Assembly (NCBI RefSeq): GCF_000219725.1
Contig: NC_015732.1
Coordinates: forward strand, 3,044,972-3,108,971
Length of the DNA stretch: 64,000 bases
Direction of reading: 5' to 3'
Source: Gracilinema caldarium DSM 7334
GTDB taxonomy: Bacteria > Spirochaetota > Spirochaetia > Treponematales > Breznakiellaceae
Both the position numbers and the translations under genes were made by a program. Below the pieces are notes generated by a model. It searched no databases, was not told the origin of the DNA, and was given only the letters and a program-made list of their open reading frames with translations. Shown here one piece after another: positions 16,962-25,948 of this stretch; position 1 is the stretch's first letter, and each line of letters starts with the position of its first letter.

Positions 16962-18011
16962 TCACAACCAATGGCGGCGTTTAAAGAAGGCAACCATGCC
17001 CAGGGCAATGAGTACCATGACACCCCAGGTAATTGGGTAGCCCAGGGGATGCTCAAGCTCGGGCATATACTTAAAGTTCATGCCATACACACCGACCACA
17101 AAGGTGAGGGGGATGAATATGGTTGATATGATGGTCAGCACCTTCATCACCTCATTCATCCGGTTTGATACCGATGAAAGGTTTACTTCCATAATACTGA
17201 TAATGAGTTCACGGTAGCTTTCTATAGTTTCCGCGCATTGGAGTATATTATCATAGAGATCCTTCAGAAAAGGCTGCAGTTCCTCAGAAATCAGGTCCGT
17301 GTCGAGTCGAGCCAGGGAGGAAATACTTTCCCGCTGGGGCCAGATGATACGCCGCAGGGATAGGACCTGTTGTTTTACATTTTGCAGTTGTTTCAGAAAA
17401 TGTCGGCCCGTTTCATCTACCGCCTGGTTTTCAAATTCCTCGAGCTTTTGACCGAGTTTATCGAGGGTTTTAAAATATTCATCTACCAGTGAATCGAGCA
17501 GGGCGTAAGCCAGATAATCGCTGCCCATTTTACGGATCCGGCCGGCGTTCACCTCAATACGTTTCCGAATTGCATCAAAACAGTCCCCCGGATGTTCCTG
17601 AAAGGTGATAACCGTATTATTGGTTAAGATGATGGAAATTTGTTCATACTCAGGACCCTTTTCATTATTCCAGGTAATTGCCTTGGCGATTATAAAAAGA
17701 TGATCTTCGAATTCTTCTACCTTGGGCCGGTGTTCTGTATTAAGAATATCCTCTATAGAAAGGCTGTTGAGTCCATAGGTTTGAGCTAATTTTGAGATGG
17801 ACTCCAGGTCATCGAGCCCATTAACATTTATCCAGGTGATGCCCGCATCATTCCGGTAGGACAGCAATTCTTCCACCGTGTCAGCGGTCCGCGTCCATGA
17901 GCCAATAGGATCATAACCGATGATGGAAAGGCTCGTCTCAGTTGGTTTTCGATCTCCCACATAGACAAGACTCCCCGGCGGCAACCCCAAATCTGGTCGG
18001 TTTACAGTCAT
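16962..18011 (-). CDS. corA: CorA magnesium/cobalt transporter
   Basis: 349-residue pentameric divalent-cation channel. A large cytoplasmic N-terminal alpha/beta domain and long stalk helix are followed by two C-terminal membrane helices. The selectivity motif YGMNF at the end of the first helix is intact and the C-terminus is basic (FFKRRHWL), as in the family. It is first gene of a three-gene minus-strand operon; the ~190-base space upstream is shared with the divergent GH9 gene. Confidence 0.94.
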   Translation of the reverse strand: MTVNRPDLGLPPGSLVYVGDRKPTETSLSIIGYDPIGSWTRTADTVEELLSYRNDAGITWINVNGLDDLESISKLAQTYGLNSLSIEDILNTEHRPKVEEFEDHLFIIAKAITWNNEKGPEYEQISIILTNNTVITFQEHPGDCFDAIRKRIEVNAGRIRKMGSDYLAYALLDSLVDEYFKTLDKLGQKLEEFENQAVDETGRHFLKQLQNVKQQVLSLRRIIWPQRESISSLARLDTDLISEELQPFLKDLYDNILQCAETIESYRELIISIMEVNLSSVSNRMNEVMKVLTIISTIFIPLTFVVGVYGMNFKYMPELEHPLGYPITWGVMVLIALGMVAFFKRRHWL

Positions 18012-18078
18012 AGCAGCTCCTCAATCACAGCTTAAAACAACAATACCGCTTGTACAAGTAATACATTGCATCAATATA

Positions 18079-18110
18079 TTGATTGTATTTTATCAACTAT
18101 ATGATACAAT
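18079..18110 (+). promoter_or_regulatory. Candidate promoter for the GH9 gene
   Basis: TTGTAT (18083-18088), 16 bases, then TACAAT (18105-18110) in very AT-rich sequence about 95 bases before the GH9 start; an overlapping TATGAT with a shorter spacer is also possible. Consensus match only. Confidence 0.35.
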
Positions 18111-18205
18111 AGCTAATAAGTGTCTTTCACCATAAATAGAATCTTGAGCATTGTCTTAGAGTTGCTTCAGTATGAACTTTCCAGGGCTCAATTAAGGGGA
18201 TCGAA

Positions 18206-19975
18206 ATGAATATTAGTGTTGAACTGAGCTATAATCAATATGGGTACCCATCTGGGGCTCCCAAAATAGCAAGCATCCAGAAGGATGCCCCCGGGCCTTA
18301 TACATGGGTGCTCAAGGATGTTCTGGCCGGTAGCACCATTGCCCAGGGCACTACCCTGCCGCCTATCAAAGACTCCTTTGCAGAAGATATCATACACCGG
18401 GCAGATTTTAGTAATATACAACGACCTGGCACTTATATTATCTCAATTGATGAAAAATCCAGCGCTCCGTTTCGCATTGGTAATGATATATATGCACAAT
18501 TAAGACGGGATGCTTTGCATTTTTTTTACCTGATGCGTAGCGGTATTGAACTAAACGAAGCTTTTGCGGGAACAACCTGGGCCCGAAAACCAGGGCACCT
18601 GAGCGATGCGGATATTCGGGCCTTCGCCGGTACCGATGCCCAGGGAACCAAATGGCAGGGCTTCCCCTTTAAAATCGATGGGTCAGGGGGCTGGTACGAT
18701 GCGGGAGATTTTGGGAAATATGTCGTTAATGGGGGTATTTCGGTATGGACCCTGCAAAATGTATATGAACGTTTTCCTCACTATTTCTCTGACGGAGACC
18801 AACATATTCCAGAACAACAAAACAGTATCCCTGATATTCTGGATGAATGCCGCTGGGAACTGGAATTCATGCTCCGGATGCAGATCCCTGAAGGATTTTA
18901 CTTGAGCGGCATGGCCTTCCATAAACTCCATGATCGGAAGTGGTCAGGAGTGCCCGCCGAACTGCCCATATACATGAATAATAATAATGACATGCAAGAT
19001 GGAGCCTCCTGGGGCCGTTTCGTTTTTGAGCCATCCACAGCGGCTACCCTTAATCTGGCTGCCACTGCGGCCCAGGCAGCCCGCTTATGGAAACCCTATG
19101 ACAAAAACTTTGCCAACCGCTGTCTAGAATCGGCCGAACGAGCATGGAAGGCAGCATGTAAGCACCCCGATCTTTTAGCAGGCAATGTACCTGGTGAAGG
19201 CGGGGGAAATTATGATGATACCAATGTTCTGGATGAATTTTACTGGGCAGCCTGTGAACTTTTTGCTGCTACAGGCAAGACTGAATACGAAGCCTATCTA
19301 CGTGCATCACCCTATTTTACTACTTTTCAGGGTTTATGTAACGATTCGGCTTCTTCCATGACCTGGGCTGATACTGCAGCTCTGGGGAGTATAACCCTGG
19401 TAACAGCAGAAACCTTCTTATCAGAAATCGAAAAAAAGCGAATTAAAGAACTTATCATTCAGACTGCAGAACGCTATGAAACATTGCAAAGGGCCAATGG
19501 ATATGCAATCCCTATGGGGATCTCAGGCTTTGTTTGGGGATCCAACTCAGTGGTTTTGAATAATGCCATCATTATGGCACTGGCTTACGAATTTACCGGT
19601 GATTCCAAATATCTTTCTGCGGTCAACATGGCGATGGATTACATCCTTGGGAATAATGGGCTTAGGAAAAGTTTTATTTCCGGATATGGTCCTGCTTCAC
19701 TCATCCATCCCCACCATCGAGTCTGGGCGAATGATCCTGATGCAGGGTACCCACCGCCACCGCCAGGAGCCCTTGCTGGCGGCCCCAATGCACAGATTCA
19801 AGACCCGATAGCTGAAACTCATAATCTCATCAGCAGGCCCATACCCTATCGCTATGTGGATGAAATTGGTTCCTTTGCAACCAATGAAGTGGCGATTAAT
19901 TGGAATGCACCTCTTCTCTGGGTCGCATCCTTTTTAGATAGTAGGTATACCTCAATTCATTATTCTTTTCAATAA
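18206..19975 (+). CDS. Glycoside hydrolase family 9 enzyme, no signal peptide
   Basis: 589 residues. An N-terminal immunoglobulin-like CelD_N domain (about 1-92) precedes an (alpha/alpha)6 GH9 catalytic domain. Catalytic landmarks are present: GGWYDAGD with Asp165 and Asp168, the HPHHRVW segment (501-507) and general acid Glu561 in TNEVAINWNAP. GH9 enzymes are inverting beta-1,4-glucanases or exo-acting glucosidases/glucosaminidases. The protein starts directly with the Ig-like domain, without a hydrophobic leader, which suggests a cytoplasmic enzyme acting on imported oligosaccharides; that is an inference. No carbohydrate-binding module or dockerin is seen. Confidence 0.9.
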   Translation: MNISVELSYNQYGYPSGAPKIASIQKDAPGPYTWVLKDVLAGSTIAQGTTLPPIKDSFAEDIIHRADFSNIQRPGTYIISIDEKSSAPFRIGNDIYAQLRRDALHFFYLMRSGIELNEAFAGTTWARKPGHLSDADIRAFAGTDAQGTKWQGFPFKIDGSGGWYDAGDFGKYVVNGGISVWTLQNVYERFPHYFSDGDQHIPEQQNSIPDILDECRWELEFMLRMQIPEGFYLSGMAFHKLHDRKWSGVPAELPIYMNNNNDMQDGASWGRFVFEPSTAATLNLAATAAQAARLWKPYDKNFANRCLESAERAWKAACKHPDLLAGNVPGEGGGNYDDTNVLDEFYWAACELFAATGKTEYEAYLRASPYFTTFQGLCNDSASSMTWADTAALGSITLVTAETFLSEIEKKRIKELIIQTAERYETLQRANGYAIPMGISGFVWGSNSVVLNNAIIMALAYEFTGDSKYLSAVNMAMDYILGNNGLRKSFISGYGPASLIHPHHRVWANDPDAGYPPPPPGALAGGPNAQIQDPIAETHNLISRPIPYRYVDEIGSFATNEVAINWNAPLLWVASFLDSRYTSIHYSFQ

Positions 19976-19979
19976 ACTG

Positions 19980-19988
19980 TGCTATACT
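19980..19988 (+). promoter_or_regulatory. Extended -10 promoter for the barrel-protein gene
   Basis: TGCTATACT lies just after the GH9 stop and ~65 bases before the start of the next gene, matching an extended -10 element (TGnTATAAT-like). It would give the outer-membrane-type gene its own transcript. Confidence 0.4.
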
Positions 19989-20052
19989 TATATGTATAGA
20001 TTTGTACAGAATGTCCTTTATCAGAGAGCTTTTTATAAAGGTAGAAGGAATT

Positions 20053-21150
20053 ATGAAGGAATGCATTGTGATTAGATTAGTATTTCTGATTGTTCTTATA
20101 TCCCTTTGGCCATTGCTGTATACTTCTGCGGAAGAAACCATTACCCAGCCAACCACAACAAAGGTCATCGACTATTTTTCTAGTTATGGAAGTTTTGCGA
20201 TACTCCCATACAATAATTGGGCTTCAGGTGATTGGGATGCCTCTTCAGATAAGTTCTTTGGATATAATACACCCCGGGTAAATCAGTTCAAGGTTGATAT
20301 GGCTCAAACCGCTACTACCATCTATGAAGGGGGCCTTTTCTTTAAAAAGCTGAATTTTGGTCTCGGAGCTGCATTGAAAACCGATAACAACTTCATTGGA
20401 CAAATTAACCAGTTTATGGGATTCCTCAATATCAACGTATTCGAAGTTCGCATTGAATACTCCCGGCTTAAAGGAACAGCCCGCTGGCTTGGGGATAGTA
20501 CGAGATTGGGCGGTCTGCCTCCTTCAGTAGACTTTGACAATCAGTTATTAAATATTGATCTTTTGTATGATATTCCTATTTCACCACAGGACCCGTTCAG
20601 CCTCTACATCGGGCTTGGTTATAGCTCCTACAATCTCCCGGTACAGATAAACTGCCTTATTTACGATGAACAACGCGATTCAGTCTGGTGGGCTCCGGTG
20701 GTTTCCTTTTATCAACCTGATATGAAATTCTCAGTGTACTCGTTCCTCCTGGGTTTCGATACCATGAAAGACGCATTATTCAGGCGGGGAATCCTGGGAA
20801 CCTTCGAAGGCTTTTCCTTATGGGCCTGGACCCAGGACCGTTTTGGAGTGGGATCCTCGAAAATCAGTGATCCGGTAAAACAGGCGGTCGAAGCAGCAAA
20901 TGACGGACGAACCCTCTGGAGCGCCAGTCAGATAGCCATGATGGTAGACTACAACCTGACCCTGGGGATCCAATATGTTAAACATATCGACCGTTTCCAT
21001 ATAGGACTTGGTATTGGTTATAATATTGGTGGCCAAACAGTTACTTGTGTTACTCCCAAAGGCACAGTTGAAAGCGGCTACGTTGATGCTTCACCCTCGG
21101 TCTATCTTTTTCATCATGGCCCCATGATTAAGGGAAGCATACGTTTTTAG
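20053..21150 (+). CDS. Predicted exported beta-barrel outer-membrane protein
   Basis: 365 residues, not a recognised family. The start is placed at the ATG with an AGAAGGA site; it gives a clean signal peptide (MKECIVIRLVFLIVLISLWP, cleavage near TSA-EE). The mature part has alternating aromatic/polar strands, several GLG(Y/A) strand ends and a C-terminal phenylalanine (KGSIRF), features of Gram-negative-type outer-membrane barrels. Being next to a GH9 gene it might be a porin for saccharides, but this is guesswork; spirochaetes carry many lineage-specific barrels. Confidence 0.6.
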   Translation: MKECIVIRLVFLIVLISLWPLLYTSAEETITQPTTTKVIDYFSSYGSFAILPYNNWASGDWDASSDKFFGYNTPRVNQFKVDMAQTATTIYEGGLFFKKLNFGLGAALKTDNNFIGQINQFMGFLNINVFEVRIEYSRLKGTARWLGDSTRLGGLPPSVDFDNQLLNIDLLYDIPISPQDPFSLYIGLGYSSYNLPVQINCLIYDEQRDSVWWAPVVSFYQPDMKFSVYSFLLGFDTMKDALFRRGILGTFEGFSLWAWTQDRFGVGSSKISDPVKQAVEAANDGRTLWSASQIAMMVDYNLTLGIQYVKHIDRFHIGLGIGYNIGGQTVTCVTPKGTVESGYVDASPSVYLFHHGPMIKGSIRF

Positions 21151-21294
21151 GGAACAGTGGAATCACAGGGCTCCTCTGTTTACAGCACCAAGCCCTCCCA
21201 GTAAGCGTACCAGGCGTTCTGTCTACCCCCAATCACTCCATACATTGACGAAATCCCTCAATGACTTCATACTAGACATATTGGAGAATATGCC

Positions 21295-21885
21295 TTGAAG
21301 AGTGTTTATACCATTAAACCAGAGCTTGCCCGCAAAATTGTTTCAGATATAAAGACTGTCTCAGGAACCGATGCAAACGTTATTATCGAAGGGGGCGTCA
21401 TTATTGCATCCTATGATCCTGCCCGTATTGGAACCATCCATGAAGGTGGCCGGCGAATCATGAACGGCGAAGTAGATGAGATTGCTATTACCCCCGAAAT
21501 GGCAGCCACCATGCAGGGCACCCGACCGGGATACAACGGGGTTATTAAAATCGACGGGAAGCGGATAGCCGTAATTGGTATTGCTGGGGACCCCCAAATC
21601 GTTAAACCCCTTCAGAAAATGGCAGAAATTGCGGTAAAAGAAGAAATTCAACGGGAAATCGAAACAGAACGGGAACGTCAAATTGTCCTGGATATGGAAA
21701 ATCAGATTGTCGATATTGCAGAACGAATGAAGGTTCTCTCCTTGAACGGTTCCATCCAGGCTGCAAAACTCGGCGATAAGGGCCGCTCCTTTAAAATTGT
21801 TGTAGCCGAAATGCGCAAGCTTGCAGAACAGATCAACGACATAATTAAAGAAATTGATCGCAACCGGGCCCAGCAGAAACAATAG
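21295..21885 (+). CDS. Sugar-diacid-recognition domain with mini chemoreceptor-like tail
   Basis: 196-residue soluble protein. Residues ~5-130 match the CdaR-type sugar-diacid recognition domain (LARKIVSDIKTVSGTDANV, then YDPARIGTIHEG and GKRIAVIGIAGDP). Residues ~140-190 look like one arm of a methyl-accepting chemotaxis hairpin (IAERMKVLSLNGSIQAAKLG ... GRSFKIVVAEMRKLAEQI). A coiled, charged linker joins them. The start is TTG with GGAG eight bases upstream; an ATG five bases earlier is followed at once by a stop. There is no DNA-binding HTH, unlike CdaR. A soluble receptor or adaptor is plausible. Confidence 0.75.
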   Translation: MKSVYTIKPELARKIVSDIKTVSGTDANVIIEGGVIIASYDPARIGTIHEGGRRIMNGEVDEIAITPEMAATMQGTRPGYNGVIKIDGKRIAVIGIAGDPQIVKPLQKMAEIAVKEEIQREIETERERQIVLDMENQIVDIAERMKVLSLNGSIQAAKLGDKGRSFKIVVAEMRKLAEQINDIIKEIDRNRAQQKQ

Positions 21886-21888
21886 GAC

Positions 21889-21911
21889 GGGCTTTTTACA
21901 TACCAAAGCCC
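21889..21911 (+). terminator. Weak hairpin after the sensor gene
   Basis: GGGCTTT (21889-21895) and AAAGCCC (21905-21911) form a perfect 7-bp stem four bases after the stop codon. It lacks a following T-run, so termination would be weak. Confidence 0.35.
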
Positions 21912-21944
21912 ATGGTATAAGCGTACCGAATTTGGTACTATAAT
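21895..21944 (+). promoter_or_regulatory. Overlapping promoter elements before the HAD gene
   Basis: Two -10 candidates are visible: TGGTATAAG ending at 21921 with TTTACA (21895-21900) 15 bases upstream, and TATAAT (21939-21944) only three bases before the ATG. Use of the second would give a leaderless or nearly leaderless message, and no Shine-Dalgarno sequence is apparent. Confidence 0.35.
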
Positions 21945-21947
21945 CCT

Positions 21948-22580
21948 ATGATTTCCTATCTACTCTTTGATCTTGATAATACCCTCTATTCAAGCAGTTT
22001 TGGCCTCGAAAAAGCGGTTGGCGAACGGATTCGTCGTTTTACCGCTCAGTTTCTTGGAGTCTCAGAGGAAGAGGCAGTCAGAAGACGACAGGCTCGAATC
22101 GCCCTGTATGGAACCACATTAGAATGGCTTATGGCAGAGGAAGGGCTCACCGATATAGAAACCTATTATCGGGCCATTCACCCTGAAGGCGAAGAGGCCA
22201 ATCTCTACCCCGATCCTCAGGTTCGTGCATTTATAGAGCAGCTCCCCTATCCAAAGGCAATCCTCACCAATTCCCCCATAGAACATGCTCAACGGATTAT
22301 TAAAAAACTTGAAATGGAAGGCCTCTTTACCCATATATTTGACATCCGCTGGAATGGCCTTCAGGGGAAACCTCAACCAGAAGCCTTTTACCGGGTGTTA
22401 CAAGCCCTAGGGAAAAATCCCCAGGAAGTTCTTTTTATTGATGATTACCCTTCATATGTAAAGGGATATCTTGATATTGGCGGACGAGGTGTACTCCTCG
22501 ATGAAGAAGACCTTCACCAGGATTATCCCTATGAAAGAATTAACTCAATTTATGAATTACAACGATTTTTGGAGCCCTAA
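21948..22580 (+). CDS. HAD-superfamily pyrimidine 5'-nucleotidase-like hydrolase
   Basis: 210 residues with all four HAD motifs: DLDNTLY at the N-terminus (nucleophile Asp and acid/base Asp), LTNSP in the middle, the GKPQPEAF lysine, and FIDDYPSY. The cap is helical (C1 type). The sequence style matches the SDT1/pyrimidine 5'-nucleotidase subgroup; the exact phosphate ester substrate is unknown. No ribosome site is obvious (see promoter entry). It is followed after 3 bases by the membrane-protein gene, probably one operon. Confidence 0.85.
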   Translation: MISYLLFDLDNTLYSSSFGLEKAVGERIRRFTAQFLGVSEEEAVRRRQARIALYGTTLEWLMAEEGLTDIETYYRAIHPEGEEANLYPDPQVRAFIEQLPYPKAILTNSPIEHAQRIIKKLEMEGLFTHIFDIRWNGLQGKPQPEAFYRVLQALGKNPQEVLFIDDYPSYVKGYLDIGGRGVLLDEEDLHQDYPYERINSIYELQRFLEP

Positions 22581-22583
22581 GTT

Positions 22584-23120
22584 ATGGAGTTTTTACTAAA
22601 AAGCAAACGAACAAACAAAGGAACCTTGGAGCTGCACATACCCCTCTTACTCAGGCTTAGCTTGAGCGCCATAGGACTTATCATCCTTGCTGCATCCCTC
22701 ATTCCCATTCTGGAGGGGCCCCAGACACAACAGGGGGTCACCACCATAGTTTTGATGATAATCCTGCTCTTTGGTGCTCTTTATGAGGAGCGATGGACCT
22801 TTGACCCTGCATCCAGGACTATTAGCTTCCGTTTTGGGCTTGTGTTTCTCGCTAAGACCATGAAGATTTCCTACGATCAGGTTGATGAAATTACCCTTGA
22901 AAAGGCAATTAAGGGTAAGATGCAAAACCTAGAAGCCCCTGCAGAACCTTCCAGGCCGCAGAACAGTCTTGCTAGATTCTTTCAGCCAAAGGTGTTCATC
23001 AATCTGGCGCTGTATCTTAAGGATTCAGAACGGCTGATTATTGAGTCAGGAAATGCCAAAAAAGAAGCACAGCTCATCAACTTAAAAAAAGAGATACAAG
23101 AAATCCTGCTCGTACAATAA
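22584..23120 (+). CDS. Hypothetical membrane protein with PH-like domain
   Basis: 178 residues. Two adjacent hydrophobic helices (about 22-42 and 50-66) are followed by a soluble part beginning YEERWTFDPASRTISFRFG, the alternating pattern typical of bacterial PH-like (bPH/YdbT-like) domains, and a charged C-terminal helix. It is not assignable to a named family. It follows the HAD gene by three bases. Confidence 0.55.
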   Translation: MEFLLKSKRTNKGTLELHIPLLLRLSLSAIGLIILAASLIPILEGPQTQQGVTTIVLMIILLFGALYEERWTFDPASRTISFRFGLVFLAKTMKISYDQVDEITLEKAIKGKMQNLEAPAEPSRPQNSLARFFQPKVFINLALYLKDSERLIIESGNAKKEAQLINLKKEIQEILLVQ

Positions 23121-23209
23121 ATACAATAAATTGTAGTAATTTTCATAGATACTGAGTTTCGATAGAGGCCCTGTTTTGAATAAATTGATTTCGTGAGGTA
23201 GGAGACAAG

Positions 23210-23245
23210 AACCTGAAGCGGAGCTCCAGGGTTAATCCGCTTTTT
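23210..23245 (+). promoter_or_regulatory. Competing hairpins, attenuator-like, in the leuS leader
   Basis: AAGCGGA (23216-23222) pairs perfectly with TCCGCTT (23236-23242) and runs into T5, an intrinsic-terminator shape. AACCTG (23210-23215) can instead pair with CAGGGTT (23227-23233, one bulge). The stems interleave, so they cannot both form as simple hairpins, the hallmark of terminator/antiterminator switching. AGGGT-N4-CCGC recalls the T-box sequence but its UGGN acceptor-binding core is missing. Confidence 0.5.
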
Positions 23246-23326
23246 GCTCCTTCTCTTGCCCAAGTTACGGTATGTCATTATTATGACAGTTTGTAATATC
23301 TTCGCACCAGCGACAAGAGAAGGAGC
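23246..23326 (+). promoter_or_regulatory. leuS leader stem masking the ribosome-binding site
   Basis: GCTCCTTCTCTTG (23246-23258) is perfectly complementary over 13 bases to CAAGAGAAGGAGC (23314-23326), which contains the leuS AGGAG site nine bases before the ATG. Between them lies a second perfect hairpin, TGTCAT/ATGACA (23273-23288). If folded, the leader would block initiation, so translational control of leuS is likely. The signal sensed is unknown. Confidence 0.6.
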
Positions 23327-23334
23327 CCCGATTC

Positions 23335-25794
23335 ATGGCCAAATATCCTTTTGACACGATTGAGCCGAAATGGCAAAAATATTGGGAAGAGCACAAAACC
23401 TTTAAGGCGGTAGAAGATCCCGCATTCCCCAAGGAAAAACGCCAGTATGTACTGGACATGTTCCCCTACCCATCTGCCCAGGGCCTCCACGTGGGGCATC
23501 CGGAGGGCTACACCGCCACCGACATTTATTGCCGCTACCTCAGAATGAACGGCTTTAACGTGCTCCATCCCATGGGCTTCGATGCCTTTGGGCTTCCCGC
23601 AGAAAACTATGCAATAAAGACCGGAACCCACCCGGCCACCACCACCCGGGCAAACATCGATAAATTCCGCACCCAAATTAAGGCCCTCGGGTTTTCTTAT
23701 GACTGGGACCGGGAAGTGTCTACCTGCGAAGCGGATTATTACAAGTGGACCCAATGGATTTTCCTGAAACTCTTTGAAAAGGGCTTGGCCTACGAGGCAG
23801 AAACACCGATTAACTGGTGTCCCTCTTGTAAAACAGGCTTGGCCAACGAAGAGGTAAAGGATGGTGCCTGCGATCGCTGCGGCACCAAGGTTACCCGGAA
23901 ACGGATCCGGCAATGGATTTTAAAAATCACCGCCTATGCGGAACGGCTCTTGGAAGACCTGGACCTGCTCGATTGGCCCGAACCGGTAAAATTGATGCAG
24001 CGGAACTGGATCGGTAAATCTGAAGGGGCTAATGTCATCTTTAAAATTGATGGCCATGATGCGGAGCTAGAGATTTATACGACCCGTCCTGACACCCTTT
24101 TTGGTGCAACCTACATGGTGCTCGCCCCGGAGCATCCCCTGGTACCAAAAATTACCACTGCGGAACAGAAAGCAGCTGTAGAGGCTTATTTGGATGCAGC
24201 AGCTAAGAAGAGTGATCTGGAGCGAACCGACCTGGCAAAGGAAAAAACCGGTGTATTCTCAGGGGCTTATGCTCTTAATCCGGTAAACGGAAAAAAGATC
24301 CCCATCTGGATTGCCGATTATGTACTCATTTCCTACGGCACCGGGGCTATTATGGCGGTGCCCGCCCACGATGAACGGGACTGGGACTTTGCCAAGGCTT
24401 TTAACCTCCCCATTATTCAGGTAGTGGCCGGTGAACCGCCTGCTATAGGGAAAGATTATTCCCAAACTCCGGAAACCTGTACAACCGCCGATGGCTGGGC
24501 GGTCAATTCAGGGCCCTTTGATGGAACGCCCACCGCTGAATTTAAACAAAAAATCATTGGCTGGCTCGAAGAAAAGGGTATCGGCAAGCGGGCAGTAAAC
24601 TACAAACTTCGGGACTGGATCTTCAGCCGCCAGCGTTATTGGGGCGAACCAATTCCGATTGTACACTGTGAATCCTGCGGCATTGTCCCCCTGCCAGAGG
24701 ATCAGCTTCCCCTAACCCTCCCGGATGTACAGTCCTATGCACCAACCGGCACCGGCGAATCCCCCCTGGCAGGCATTACCGACTGGGTTAACACCACCTG
24801 TCCCAAATGCGGAGGCAAGGCAAAACGGGAAACCAACACCATGCCCCAGTGGGCCGGTTCTTGCTGGTACTACCTGCGCTACCTCGATCCCCACAATGAC
24901 AAGGAATTTGCCTCTAAAAAGGCGATAGAGTACTGGATGCCCGTAGACCTGTATGTGGGCGGCACGGAACACGCGGTTCTGCACCTCCTGTACAGCCGGT
25001 TCTGGCATAAGGTGCTTTACGACCTAGGGCTTGTGAACTCTAAGGAACCATTCCAACGGCTTGTAAACCAGGGCATGATTCTTGGGGAAGATGGCCAAAA
25101 AATGAGTAAAAGTCGGGGTAATGTTATCAATCCTGATGACATTATTCGGGACTATGGTGCCGATTCCATGCGGGTTTATGAAATGTTTATGGGCCCCCTG
25201 GAAGTAAGTAAACCCTGGGCAACCGCCGGCCTCGTTGGTGTATCTCGTTTCCTTGAACGGCTCTGGGCTCTGGGGGAAAAACCTTTGGCAGACACACCAG
25301 AAGCGGCGGGAATTTCCAGCGACCAGAAAACAGAATTACTACGTATTCTGCATAAAACTATAAAAAAAGTTACTGATGACACGTCAACCCTCAATTTTAA
25401 CACCGCCATCAGTGCGATGATGGTTTATTCATCTGAACTGGCAAAGCTGGAAAAACTACCCAGACCCTTCTGGGAACCTCTGGTACAGATGGTTAGCCCC
25501 TATGCTCCCCACCTGGCGGAAGAGCTTTGGGAAAAATTAGGGTACAAGGAATCCATTTCTAAGAGCCAATGGCCACAATATGATGCAAGCCTCGCGGCGG
25601 ATAACGAGGTAACGATTGTAGTTCAGGTGAACGGCAAAATTCGCGACAAATTCACCGCGCCTATTGGGATTTCCAAAGCGGAACTGGAAAAAACAGCCCT
25701 AAACCTGCCCGGCATTCAGAAATGGCTCGAAGGCCTTACCATTGCCAAAGTTATTTCTGTGCCGGATAAATTAGTAAATATCGTCGTAAAATAA
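23335..25794 (+). CDS. leuS: Leucyl-tRNA synthetase
   Basis: 819-residue class I aminoacyl-tRNA synthetase that charges tRNA-Leu. The HIGH signature appears as HVGH (52-55) and KMSKS at 589-593. An editing (CP1) insertion sits between them, with [20 protein letters not shown] and the conserved [15 protein letters not shown]. Zinc-type cysteine pairs CPSC ... CDRC and CESC ... CPKC are present. The C-terminal anticodon-binding and LeuRS-specific domains are complete. A 214-base structured leader precedes it, and tRNA-Leu(CAA) lies elsewhere in this window. Confidence 0.97.
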   Translation: MAKYPFDTIEPKWQKYWEEHKTFKAVEDPAFPKEKRQYVLDMFPYPSAQGLHVGHPEGYTATDIYCRYLRMNGFNVLHPMGFDAFGLPAENYAIKTGTHPATTTRANIDKFRTQIKALGFSYDWDREVSTCEADYYKWTQWIFLKLFEKGLAYEAETPINWCPSCKTGLANEEVKDGACDRCGTKVTRKRIRQWILKITAYAERLLEDLDLLDWPEPVKLMQRNWIGKSEGANVIFKIDGHDAELEIYTTRPDTLFGATYMVLAPEHPLVPKITTAEQKAAVEAYLDAAAKKSDLERTDLAKEKTGVFSGAYALNPVNGKKIPIWIADYVLISYGTGAIMAVPAHDERDWDFAKAFNLPIIQVVAGEPPAIGKDYSQTPETCTTADGWAVNSGPFDGTPTAEFKQKIIGWLEEKGIGKRAVNYKLRDWIFSRQRYWGEPIPIVHCESCGIVPLPEDQLPLTLPDVQSYAPTGTGESPLAGITDWVNTTCPKCGGKAKRETNTMPQWAGSCWYYLRYLDPHNDKEFASKKAIEYWMPVDLYVGGTEHAVLHLLYSRFWHKVLYDLGLVNSKEPFQRLVNQGMILGEDGQKMSKSRGNVINPDDIIRDYGADSMRVYEMFMGPLEVSKPWATAGLVGVSRFLERLWALGEKPLADTPEAAGISSDQKTELLRILHKTIKKVTDDTSTLNFNTAISAMMVYSSELAKLEKLPRPFWEPLVQMVSPYAPHLAEELWEKLGYKESISKSQWPQYDASLAADNEVTIVVQVNGKIRDKFTAPIGISKAELEKTALNLPGIQKWLEGLTIAKVISVPDKLVNIVVK

Positions 25795-25914
25795 CGATAG
25801 GGAGCCATGAAAGGCTCTCTCAGTATCTAATACATAATGGGCACCTCTAAAGATGTGGTTACATTGTTAGATGCGCCTCAGAATATTCTTACAGGTTCTA
25901 CTTATAAAGTTATA

Positions 25915-25948
25915 AAGCTGGGTACGTTCTGCAACTGCCCGGCTTTTT
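25915..25948 (+). terminator. Intrinsic terminator after leuS
   Basis: AAGCTGGG (25915-25922) pairs with CCCGGCTT (25938-25945, one G-U pair) and leads into T5. It lies about 120 bases after the leuS stop and directly abuts the cupin stop codon on the other strand. A second weaker hairpin (25800-25818) follows leuS more closely; the space between holds no gene I can see. Confidence 0.65.

Noticed and set aside
23210-23334. Canonical T-box riboswitch before leuS
   Set aside because: AGGGT-N4-CCGC looks like part of a T-box, but the UGGN core is missing and no stem I with a leucine specifier could be found.
23281-23913. 210-codon minus-strand frame
   Set aside because: Antisense to leuS; product has no family features.
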